Below, in pieces: positions 12,301 through 22,154 of a stretch of 64,000 bases of DNA. The position numbers and the translations under genes were made by a program. The notes under the pieces are model-generated. The model was given only the letters and a program-made list of their open reading frames with translations, made no database searches and was not told the DNA's origin. Every line of letters begins with the position of its first letter. The stretch's first letter is position 1. The stretch is from Stercorarius parasiticus (lineage: Eukaryota; Chordata; Aves; Charadriiformes; Stercorariidae): positions 271,429-335,428 of the forward strand of contig VWZL01000106.1 in the NCBI GenBank assembly GCA_013396915.1, in the 5' to 3' direction.

Positions 12301-15300
12301 CCTGAATGGGGTACTTCCATTTGCTCTGGAAGGCTACAAAGCCCTTTATTTCAGGTTTTGTACAGGCTTTTCTTCAGCATATTTAGTACCCTATACTGAG
12401 ACAGCCAAGCCTTCCTGGTTACACTACACCCAGCACACTCTCAGCTTCTGTAGCATATCCAGGCTCCCCGCTCTTCACTCTGGCTCCTGCGCTTTTCTTG
12501 TCCCCATGGTCACCATTGGGTCTGGACTGGGTGACCATTACATTCACAGGCTTAAACCCCTTAAGACCTTACCTTTAAGAACATAAGGAAAAGCTGTCCC
12601 GAGGTAAGCACTTCTTGATTCATCAGACTGTCTGGATTATCCTCCATGCACTCCCCTTTGGCAAAAGCATACAGCTTCTGGGTCATCATACACAGCAGGT
12701 AGAACTTTTCAGTTCTGTTTGTCAGGTGTATGCAGATACACTTGCTGGAGGAAGAGAAAGGAGGAGGACAATTCTTCATCCTAGCTGTTCTTCAAGTTCC
12801 TCCTAAATATCGCAAACCAAATTTTTTTTTGCTAAAAAGCCTAACAAGGCACAAGCTTTTCCAATTGCCATTACTATTGTATGCAAATCCTAAGAAATAA
12901 TAATTAAAAAACCCCTGAGACTGAGCTGAAGAATGATCAACTTGTCTTTTTAACAGGCTAGTTAACAGGATATGCCCGCTTGATTAGACGAAGGCGAACC
13001 TTGTGAAAGATTTATTTTACGGACTCCCACGTTAGATGCCCTTACAAGTATACAGTTTACGTAAACAGATATTTGAATCAGGAGCAGTCAACAGATGATA
13101 TTTGTGTGTTATTTTGCAGTAGCTATGACACCAATCATATACACACACATATCCACATACATGCAACACATCCCAAATCTGAAATAGAAACTACTAGCAA
13201 ACTACAAAACACTTCTGTTAACGCTATCAGTGTCCTGCCACAGAAAGTCCAGATCTCCACTGCTATCAACCCACGTATGGAAAACTGTGGGCTGAACAGC
13301 ACTCTAGCACAAGCCAAAAGGAAAGCCACGCCTAATTCCCAGTAAAGCTGATCGACTGCTTTCCAAGACGCTTGAGATCACTTGCTCTCCAAGATGCAAG
13401 TGCAATAGTCTTCCGCCAGCACTCAGAAGATTTTTTTTCTGCTTTTCACTTCTGCTCTACATTGCCTTCTACTGAAGCCTTCACAACTTCACTGCAAACT
13501 CCAAAGGTAGGTTCTGTCCAGGTTCCAGCTGTTAAGAGTTCCAGCACTCTTACATACAAGGTACACCCCAGTTAATGTTTTCACTATTCCTCCTCTTCTA
13601 TCTCCTCAGCTGAGGCTAATAAGGTGTCCAGAACATACCAGAGGAAGACAAACCAACCAAACACTCAACAGAATATTTAGAAATAAGAAAATCAGAGTAA
13701 TTAACTTTCTTGAGATTACCCACTCACATTTTTCGGTACAAAATTCTGTGCTTCCAGCTGGTCTATGGACTTTTAAGTGCCCCTCTGAGGCACCTGCCAG
13801 CTGCCTTAATGTTTCCAGCCACCTGACCACCCACTATTTAGAATTACTAAAGGACCTGGGCATCCCAAATGAACCTTTTTATGTGCTAAAAAACCTCCCC
13901 AAAAGCAAACACCTACTTTACCAGAAAAATAAATTTAGTTGAATGCCTGTCACACTGACAGTCTCAAAGTCAGCTCTTCCATTCCTTTCCATCTTATTCC
14001 ATGGAAGCAGCAAGATTTTAAAGCATGTAATGTTACCATTTTAAAAGATAAACGTAATTCTCATCATAATTGCCAGTGACTGTGTGAAACTGACAAAGTA
14101 CCACATATTGCAATATTTCTGTACAACAAATAGAGAGCTTCGAGCAGTCACAGACCTAGCTTTAACCTTCTCTTCATTAATCTTTAATATGTTTTTCATC
14201 AACTACCTCAGAATCTAAACAACAACCAGTGCCCTCTCCTGAAACCATTTTGGGGATACTTGTGTCAATCCATTAAAATACATACTTCTGAACACGACAA
14301 ATACAGATTATCACAGTACCACAGAGTCCCATCAAAACCTGGCCACTGACTATTTATAAATGCATGTGTAAACCACAACAAAGTGTGATGTAATATGCCA
14401 GAGTACTCTTAAATCTACCTACATTTCAATACGATTACACTGAATTACACACTCCTACATGCACGCATACATAATACATACCTCAAAATGAAATCTGCAG
14501 CCTGTTCATTGCTGTACCACTCAGGAAGGTTAAGTTTTATTCTGAAGCTCTTTCCCAGGTATTCAAGGACATTTTGCTGTGTAAGGCAGCCAGCGTCCAC
14601 TACTGCTCTCATCATCTCAGTAATGCAGTTCACATAAAAGGTGTCACTTTCCTTTTCTTTGACCAACTCTTCAAAAATCTGGTAGTCCGGGAAATTAACT
14701 AATGCCTGAAAGACAGAAGTGTATCAGATCAGAAAAACAAAGTCATAGCAACACCAGTCCATCCCACTGATTTAGGTTTTCAGTCCTCTGGAAATACGCT
14801 TCCACCATGCAAACTGAAAAATACTGTGGGGTTGAGGTGCTTAGAGAGTAATGCATGGGACATTCACATCCTGATGATGACCACAAGTACTCCCAATCCA
14901 ATGAGACCCTTGGAAAAAAACAAACTTGCACCCTCTAAATTAACAGGCTTCTCTTGTTTAGGTAAGATCTACTTATGTCTTTAAAGAATGAGCTCGTTTA
15001 GAAACATGAATTTAACTCACCATTGTCTCAAGCTGCTACTTACTCTCATGCAAACCAAAAGGTAAATTTAGCCTTTTGATGAAGGCTGTTAGAACGAATT
15101 CACTATAGTTTCAGCACTTCATATACTAAAGCTCATACTTAAATACAACGGTCTTAGCTCTTGGTGTTATAATGGTTTCCTAATTGTTTCTTTACAACTT
15201 CTTTTAGTGTTAAGTAAATACGTTGTCCACTAATGACTTCTGTATTTACTGAGAAACGTGCCTCACCTTTAAGTAAACCCTTTGTTCATCATGTTTAAGT

Positions 15301-18300
15301 AGGCTTCAAAAACTTCAGGAAAAATCGAAGGCTGCGTGAAAAAGACACTAAAGCAGGTTTCTTTACAAAAGGGGGCAACGTAAGCTCAGTTCTACTGCTT
15401 GGTAATCATGATATATACAATCTGGAATCAGCCAGAGCATGTGCTGCCTCTTTTCCAGCACATGCTGCCTCTTGTCCAGAAGAGGAGAGCAGTGGGATGA
15501 TTACACAGCAAGAAGAAACCAGAATTACAGTCAGAGCAGAAACACAGTGGGTCCACCATAGCAGCAGTTTGATGCAGCGGGACCTGGACGGGCCCCAGGA
15601 AATCAGTACAGCACCCAGCTTGATTGATGCAGGGGAGGATGCAAACCCATAGAGAGTGACCAATTATGGAGGAATCTGAACTTCAGAAAACACGGCCTGC
15701 TTGTCCTGAGTTCTCAGGAGCTCCTAGAAAGTCAGTACAATTCCTTTGCATATTAAAACAACAGGCAGTCAGCTACTTTTGGTAACTACTTTTGTTGTAA
15801 CAGAAACTGCAGAAAATTGTTGTTGAAGAAGTGAAATGCATTGTCCAATGTGAATACAGCAGGTTGAAAGAAGATACAAACTCACTGAGGCTGATTTACA
15901 CGATGCTTCCATCATGTAGCGCCACAGGCCTCTGATTTGCTCTAACACTTAGCTGCTGTAGGTAAAATACACAGCTGAAGTACTCTGGCTCTGCTACTAG
16001 AGAAAGCATGCTTTTAGAGGAGAATTTAAAAAGTCTTGGCTCAAGTAAAACTTTTGCCAGCTATCCAAAGCTCAGTCTACATTCACCAAACATGCTCAAA
16101 GAGATTCTTCCAGATCCCATCCCTGGAAGTTTTTAAGGCCAGGCTGGACGGGGCTCTGAGCAACCTGATCTAGTGGGAGATGTCCCTGCCCATGGCAGGG
16201 GGGTTGGAACTAGATGATCTTTAAGGTCCCTTCCAACCCTAGCAATTCTACGATTCTATCTTAGCTGCTTCCAGTTCCAATCAGAAACAGCATTTCATTT
16301 TTCTCCTTGGGAAAAAAAAAAAGTCAGTTCGCTGGTTTACTTTTAGATGCGACAACCTGACTTTAATGATTAACAGCTGAACACTCAGCTGTCACTCTGT
16401 TTTAAAAAGATTCCCAAGATCTTTCACATTATGTGGCAAACTCTTACACCCCTCAAGAGCTATTCATACAGAGTGTTCATTAGCAAAAAGCAATGAAACC
16501 CTTGCCTAACTCTCCCCACATGCTTCCTCTGCTGCAGCCGAGTGTTACATTACAGGTATAGGCTTGGTTCTTCAGCCAGTATAGGAAGGATGACTGAAAA
16601 TACTTGATATAGAATTGGCTTATTCTCATTACCTACAAAAAATGCTTAGCAAAACTTCTGTATTTATTCAATACAGAAAGCAGGAGCATTAGTTGTTTAC
16701 CTTCAGAACAAATCCCAAGGGAAGGAAGAACAACTCTTTCTGAAAAAAGAAATTCACCATGACGCAACCGTTTTCCAAGTAGTGAAGATTCATATTTATT
16801 GCGGTGTGCTCATCCTTAACGCAGTGCATCGCTACTCCTGCAAAAATTAACACAAGCAAAGACCAACGTGAGCTGTACAAAACCAAATGGCTGCATTACT
16901 GCATCGTGGCCATGCAGGTGTGAGACAATTCACAAGCGAAACTTCATTACTTCACGGCTGAGAACACAGGGCAGATCACCAGTCTTAGCATCAGTCTCCC
17001 ATTTCGATTAAATACACCACCTCAATTCAGCTCTTAGTGGACAAATGTCTCAGGACAGCCAGTGCACTTGCTGCGAGGCTTGGAAGATGCACACAGTTTT
17101 TAAGAAAAGGAAAGCCCCAAGCCTCAACTATTCTGTCTTGTAACCTTAGGTTGTAAGATACAGCAACACACAAGTCCGCTTCCTAAGTGCGCTCTAGGTC
17201 AAGCGTTCACATCTCTGTGTTTGTGTGGTACCGCTGAAACAGTGTTTCCTGGTTCCATCCCAACCTATCCACTGCAGGACAAAGAAAAATAAAACAAATG
17301 GGAGTGTCGTAAACTGGCACTGCCTCAAAGTTAATTAATGTGTAATTACAGTGTATGCTCAAGCACCATGGTCCAGTCAAATCAGCAGCTGGTAGCACCT
17401 GAGTTTAAAACTGTAACTTTTCTGGTTTAATTAAGATTTAAACTTGTTACTGAGCGTACATGACAAAGGTATGGGACAACCAAGAATCTAGTTAATCTGC
17501 TTCATGTAAATTAAATCTGCCATCCCAAAGTATGGAGAAACAAACTTAATGAAACAAGTTCAGCAGTTTACACTGACTTTTACTGAAGGCAGGGTTTTAG
17601 TTACACCTTCCACATAACAAAAGCTTACATGTACTGCAAGGCCTGGAATAAAATCTCCTCTCTCAGCATGGGCGGCTCAGACAGCTCCCACAAAGCCAGC
17701 ACCTGCCGCAGGCTTGTACCCTTATGGTGGTGTTGACCCTTTATTTTCATATATAGTAAAAAATATAAACATTACACAAGAGCCACAGCAAAACAAACTA
17801 ATGAAAGTCATCTATAGATGGTCACTCCTGTCTGTCCTCAAGTAGTTACTAGCAGGATGCTGCAGGAAACTGTTCAGCTTACCGTACTCTGTGAAACCAG
17901 GGCCTCTGTTTTTCCATTTATGTCTTGTCACTGCAAGAGGGAAATTTCGCCTGGGCATAATCAGCATCCTAATAACTTTTTCTAAGCCATTAATTATAAA
18001 GTAGCCACCCATTTCCTAGCAGAAGAAGAAAAATTATTTTAATGCGCTCAGAAATTCATAACCCAGAATTTTAAGACAAAAATGTCTGTATTGTACATTA
18101 ACAAACATTTAATATTTTACCTATGAAACACATAGCAAGACACACATTTCAGCACTGCATTTGGAAAGGCTGCACTCCTTGCCAGTGACTATTAAGTCTA
18201 AATGTAGCATACAGTGCAAAGAAAGGGATGCATGTTCCACAATTTAAAGGAAGAAAGAAAAAAAATAACAAACTAATAAAACCCTGTGCGGTCCACTGAA

Positions 18301-21300
18301 CAGCTTTGAAGAGCTGCCATTAATTATTTTTTTTAATAAATACTCTGAACTTCTCATTTTGAGTTTATAAACCAAAAGGGATCTTCAGTGCAGAAAACCT
18401 CTTTCTGGTCACATATGCGCTTAACACTGATAAACTTATAGCTCCCCAAACAGTATGCCATCAGACCAAAATTGTTTCAGTAGCAAGTAATACTATGAAT
18501 AAAGGTACAAGCCGCATACTAGGGGGGCAGCAATAATACGCCATTGTAGATTTTCTTTCATAGTTTGCTTGCTCTTTTTGTGGGCGCAAAATACGGCACT
18601 AAATAATTCTGTATTCGATTCCCCACAATTGACAGGCTACCAGGGAAATGAGGAAAAAGCTGCAGAGACAACTGAGAATTAAAATGCCCCTTTCAATGCC
18701 TGTTCTCCAAACCTCTTGTCTCCACAGAGGCCCGCTCACAGCTACACAGCCTCAGCTGCCGGGTAGCAGTTGAGAAGTTGTATACTGGAATTGTAAACAT
18801 CAGCACCAAACAGATCCCTGTAATCAAAGACAGATGTGACCGCACATTTTTCAAGATGCTGTATTGAACCACCATAAATAGGGTACATTCAGAGAAATAA
18901 CAAGTCAGACCTGAAATAAAATACAAATGCTCAAGTTCTGTAAAGAGAAGCCGCCCTGAGAGGCTGCTCACATAAAACGCAGACTTTCCTGACCCACAAA
19001 ATCCCCATTACCTCTTCCTCCTCATGGTGCTGCATTAGCTCTTTTGGAGAAAGATTATAGAGGTTGCAGAACTTGGACTTCACCATGATTGGAATATACC
19101 CCAGGGGATGTTTAATAGTCCCTTGTGGCACGTCATTCACTGACCAGGTGATGTCAGCCTAAAACGACACAAGGCAAACAGTGAGCAAATTAAGTTGCCC
19201 TTTTAATCTTTCCTGCTATGTTAACTGTACATTTAATATAACCACACTCTGTTTAACAAAGTTCTATCACTGTAAAATGGGAATAATGATAATAAAAAGC
19301 AGAACTAGTAGATACATGCACAAAGATTACTCCATGGAAACCAGCCAACATGGGTTTACAGAAGAAAATCATACAAGCCCAGAACTAGGTGAAGAAGCTG
19401 TTAGTAGAGTGAACAAAGTTGATACAGCCTGCTTTCCCTTTCAGGCCCTTCAACAGAGCAGTCTAAATAAAAAAAGGCAGACACAGGATGTAAAAGGAAA
19501 CCTCAGGAGCTAGCAAACAGTTAAGAGAAAAAGCAGAAAACAGAAACTGCTCAATGAAAGGACATCCACACTACAAGCCTGCAGAGACCCTTCCTAAGTC
19601 TCGTTCACTTAACGTGTTCAAGAGTGATCTGAAAAGCAGGAAAGAAATGCGTGCGTGAAGGAAAATAATTTATTTACAATAACAAGATCTGGCAGTGGGT
19701 CCGCAGAAGGACCCCTTGAATGTAAGGAACAAGGTGATAAAGTGCACTGTGGGAGCAAACAATCCTCACTTTATAGGCAGAACGACAGGCTTTAGAGGAG
19801 CTGCTGCCATGCATGTCAGAAACACCAGCATTGCAATCCAAAAACATTGGTTCAACGGAAGGGAAAGGAAGGGAAGGGAAAGGAAAGGAAGGGAAAGGAA
19901 GGGAAAGGAAGGGAAAGGAAGGGAAAGGAAGGGAAAGGAAGGGAAAGGAAGGGAAAGGAAGGGAAAGGAAGGGAAAGGAAGGGAAAGGAAGGGAAAGGAA
20001 GGGAAAGGTTACTACGCCTCTCTAAATCCGTGGTGCAGCCTTACACGGAGACCCCTGCACAGTTTTGGTCTCCACCTTAAGCCAGTTCTAATGGTATAAA
20101 GTGGCTCCTGTAGGAGCAGCTGCTCAGCAGAGCGGGGCTCATTTCCCACTGTGGGGAAGCAAGAGCTGCAGGAAGAATCTGAGGGAGTATGTGGTTAGCA
20201 GCAGCACGGTGGGAACAGGGCACGATTACACACTGCTGCGCAAGGGCAGGGAGTGGGAGAGACCAACCAACCCGTCCCAGCACAAGGCAAAACCTTCTCG
20301 CACAGGGCACAGCCAAATGTTTTGTTCCAACTGTGCCAAACATTTACGTGGGTTCAAAAAAAACCACAAATTAAACAGATAAACGTTGGAAAAAAGGATG
20401 GGAAGTAATTCAGGTATGAAAAATAAAAGCATCTCTAGCTCAGGAAAATCTAAGAGCCACTGGGAAAACGTCTGCGCGCAATCTGTGACTGCCCCACTTT
20501 TGTCTTCAGATAAGATACTGCACTTACAGTCACTTTTATCACTGTAAATTGTAATGTTTTGGACAAAGTTAAAAAAAAAAAGCTGAAATTGGCAAGCAAG
20601 CATTTCCCTTGCACCTTGTGCCTCATGCAAACATACCGCTCAGGCACAATTACACAATTTTAACAGAAAACAGCAATGGCCGTACAAATCTTTCAGAGTG
20701 CAAAGGAAAATATTTGCTGAGGATGCTGCTTCTCTGGGCAAATTTCAGAGCAATTCGGAAACACGATGAACGTATGATGTGATCGAGAGGGATTCAGAAC
20801 CCCGTGGGAGCAACACTGCTACTGAAACCCGGATTCCTGCAGGAACAGGATTCAGATTGTCCCCGTCTCCTCCCAAACTGGCTGGCTGATGGCAAGGCAA
20901 ATCTGACAGCCGAGAGAAGACCCCGCAGCCCGGTCCCGGTGTCTCAGCGGGCAGTGGAGACGGGGCCCGGGAAGGGCCGGGTCAGAGGGGAGGCTTCGGG
21001 GAGCTCGTACTTCACCGACACTTCAGGGCTACGAAGGTGATTAGGGGATTGGTACACCTCTCTTATGAAGAAAGGCTGAGGGGTTTGGGTCTCTTCAGTC
21101 TGGAAAAANTGCAACCTGCTCTAAGGTGACTCTGCTGTGGCAGGGCGCTGTGACTAGATGATCTCCAGAGGTCCCTTCCCACCCTACCATTCTGTGATTC
21201 TGTGACACCCGAGTCTCCACGCGGGGCGCGGCTCTCAGAACCCCCTCGAGGCCGGTGGAACCGGGGAGATAGCGGGCAGAGGACACCGAAACGGGTGAGG

Positions 21301-21398
21301 GGCTCCGCTGGCTTTGCTGCCCCAGTGCGGCGCAGGGATACAAGAGCGGTGGTCGGAGGGACACTTACGGTGATCCTGCCGCGGTAGGTGCTGCGAAC
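2476..21398 (-). CDS. POLR1B: RNA polymerase I second-largest subunit, 5'-partial (exons 2-15)
   Basis: Minus-strand exons are 21398-21369 (cut by the gap), 19158-19012, 18015-17883, 16837-16701, 14705-14482, 12744-12573, 10946-10775, 9985-9704, 9100-8967, 8542-8372, 7800-7644, 6355-6159, 5765-5512 and 3358-2476. All phases close, giving 1,030 residues plus stop. Human POLR1B has 1,135, so about 105 N-terminal residues lie in the gap. The protein forms, with POLR1A, the nucleolar polymerase core that transcribes pre-rRNA. Seen in order: GGYFIING, the [13 protein letters not shown] block, GYDMEDAM followed by WERGFAYG, the [12 protein letters not shown] hybrid-binding motif, and a C-terminal CxxC...CxxC zinc ribbon. 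The motifs and human-like exon count separate it from POLR2B and POLR3B. Human POLR1B is a Treacher Collins syndrome gene. The introns show only a purine microsatellite and two CR1 copies. Confidence 0.96.
5512..5765 (-). CDS. POLR1B: POLR1B exon 14
   Basis: Opens with [11 protein letters not shown], the segment after the GYDMEDAM motif, and ends Met-Tyr-Tyr. Acceptor TTTAG, donor GTAAGT, 254 nt. Confidence 0.95.
6159..6355 (-). CDS. POLR1B: POLR1B exon 13
   Basis: Encodes Gly-Lys-Gln-Thr-Met-Gly-Phe-Pro through the conserved Gly-Tyr-Asp-Met-Glu-Asp-Ala-Met near the active centre. Acceptor ATAG, donor GTAAGC, 197 nt. Confidence 0.95.
7644..7800 (-). CDS. POLR1B: POLR1B exon 12
   Basis: Encodes the [20 protein letters not shown] block and the following SDHNQSPRN motif shared by second-largest polymerase subunits. 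Acceptor GCAG, donor GTAAGT, 157 nt. Confidence 0.95.
8372..8542 (-). CDS. POLR1B: POLR1B exon 11
   Basis: A phase 0-0 exon of 57 codons with [12 protein letters not shown] and the Thr-Thr-Pro-Cys-Arg block. Acceptor ACAG, donor GTGGGC. Confidence 0.93.
8967..9100 (-). CDS. POLR1B: POLR1B exon 10
   Basis: Too short for a long reading frame; found by alignment of Gly-Val-Thr-Pro-Ile-Asp through Leu-Arg-Arg-Phe-Lys. Acceptor CACAG. The donor AAG|GTTGTC is weak, but it is the join that keeps phase with exon 11. Confidence 0.9.
9704..9985 (-). CDS. POLR1B: POLR1B exon 9
   Basis: Encodes Leu-Gln-Asp-Ser-Gly-Leu-Cys-Val-Val, the [19 protein letters not shown] block and the end before Gly-Val-Thr-Pro. 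Acceptor CCAAG, donor GTATGT, 282 nt. Confidence 0.96.
10775..10946 (-). CDS. POLR1B: POLR1B exon 8
   Basis: Encodes Glu-Arg-Leu-Glu-Ser-Trp to Asp-Leu-Thr-Lys-Pro-Phe-Glu-Tyr-Leu and Thr-Gly-Asn-Leu-Arg-Ser-Lys-Thr. Acceptor ATAG, donor GTAAAT, 172 nt. Confidence 0.93.
12573..12744 (-). CDS. POLR1B: POLR1B exon 7
   Basis: Encodes Cys-Ile-Cys-Ile-His-Leu, then the [20 protein letters not shown] block. The acceptor is TCCAG at 12747-12745; the reading with exon 6 gives Ser-Lys-Cys-Ile-Cys. Donor GTAAGG, 172 nt. Confidence 0.93.
14482..14705 (-). CDS. POLR1B: POLR1B exon 6
   Basis: Encodes [10 protein letters not shown]ough [10 protein letters not shown]. Acceptor TTCAG, donor GTATGT, 224 nt. 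Confidence 0.94.
15436..15477. repeat. 21-bp tandem duplication in POLR1B intron 5
   Basis: Two adjacent 21-base units, 15436-15456 and 15457-15477, differ at three positions. It looks like a small local duplication in an intron. Confidence 0.7.
16095..16262 (+). mobile_element. CR1 LINE 3' fragment
   Basis: The sequence runs through the CR1 3' region (a Lys-Val-Pro-Ser-Asn-Pro type stretch) and ends in the ATTCTACGATTCTAT tail typical of avian CR1. It is 5'-truncated and lies in POLR1B intron 5, antisense to the gene. Confidence 0.85.
16701..16837 (-). CDS. POLR1B: POLR1B exon 5
   Basis: Encodes Met-His-Cys-Val, the Asn-Leu-His-Tyr-Leu-Glu-Asn-Gly block and Lys-Glu-Leu-Phe-Phe-Leu-Pro-Leu-Gly. 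Acceptor GCAG, donor GTAAAC, 137 nt. Confidence 0.94.
17883..18015 (-). CDS. POLR1B: POLR1B exon 4
   Basis: Encodes the [20 protein letters not shown] block shared across eukaryotic second-largest subunits. Acceptor CTAG, donor GTAAGC, 133 nt. Confidence 0.95.
19012..19158 (-). CDS. POLR1B: POLR1B exon 3
   Basis: A phase 0-0 exon of 49 codons with [11 protein letters not shown] and a His-His-Glu-Glu-Glu-Glu end. Acceptor TTTAG, donor GTAATG. Confidence 0.94.
19861..20008. repeat. (GGGAAAGGAA)n decanucleotide microsatellite
   Basis: An almost pure purine tract with a 10-base period: about 12 perfect units from 19891 to 20008, and less regular units before that. It lies in POLR1B intron 2, so the transcript carries the pyrimidine complement. 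Confidence 0.95.
21039..21205 (+). mobile_element. CR1 LINE 3' fragment with an internal gap at an N
   Basis: Both arms match the reverse complement of the CR1 copy at 57414-57855, and the tail is ATTCTGTGATTCTGTG. About 260 bp present in that copy are missing exactly at the single N (21109). It sits about 165 bp from the POLR1B exon 2 donor. Confidence 0.85.
21369..21398 (-). CDS. POLR1B: POLR1B exon 2, 3' end only
   Basis: Thirty bases before donor GTAAGT encode [10 protein letters not shown], matching the human segment at about residue 107. The rest of the exon and exon 1 with the start codon lie in the gap. Confidence 0.85.
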
Positions 21399-22154
21399 NN
21401 NNNNNNNNNNNNNNNNNNNNNNNNNNNNNNNNNNNNNNNNNNNNNNNNNNNNNNNNNNNNNNNNNNNNNNNNNNNNNNNNNNNNNNNNNNNNNNNNNNNN
21501 NNNNNNNNNNNNNNNNNNNNNNNNNNNNNNNNNNNNNNNNNNNNNNNNNNNNNNNNNNNNNNNNNNNNNNNNNNNNNNNNNNNNNNNNNNNNNNNNNNNN
21601 NNNNNNNNNNNNNNNNNNNNNNNNNNNNNNNNNNNNNNNNNNNNNNNNNNNNNNNNNNNNNNNNNNNNNNNNNNNNNNNNNNNNNNNNNNNNNNNNNNNN
21701 NNNNNNNNNNNNNNNNNNNNNNNNNNNNNNNNNNNNNNNNNNNNNNNNNNNNNNNNNNNNNNNNNNNNNNNNNNNNNNNNNNNNNNNNNNNNNNNNNNNN
21801 NNNNNNNNNNNNNNNNNNNNNNNNNNNNNNNNNNNNNNNNNNNNNNNNNNNNNNNNNNNNNNNNNNNNNNNNNNNNNNNNNNNNNNNNNNNNNNNNNNNN
21901 NNNNNNNNNNNNNNNNNNNNNNNNNNNNNNNNNNNNNNNNNNNNNNNNNNNNNNNNNNNNNNNNNNNNNNNNNNNNNNNNNNNNNNNNNNNNNNNNNNNN
22001 NNNNNNNNNNNNNNNNNNNNNNNNNNNNNNNNNNNNNNNNNNNNNNNNNNNNNNNNNNNNNNNNNNNNNNNNNNNNNNNNNNNNNNNNNNNNNNNNNNNN
22101 NNNNNNNNNNNNNNNNNNNNNNNNNNNNNNNNNNNNNNNNNNNNNNNNNNNNNN
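21399..22154. other. Assembly gap (756 N)
   Basis: A run of N with GC-rich edges. By comparison with human POLR1B it should contain exon 1, most of exon 2 and the CpG-rich promoter. The true length is unknown. Confidence 0.95.

Noticed and set aside
19695..20099. Plus-strand frames made of Gly-Lys-Glu-Arg repeats
   Set aside because: They are translations of the decanucleotide microsatellite, not a protein.
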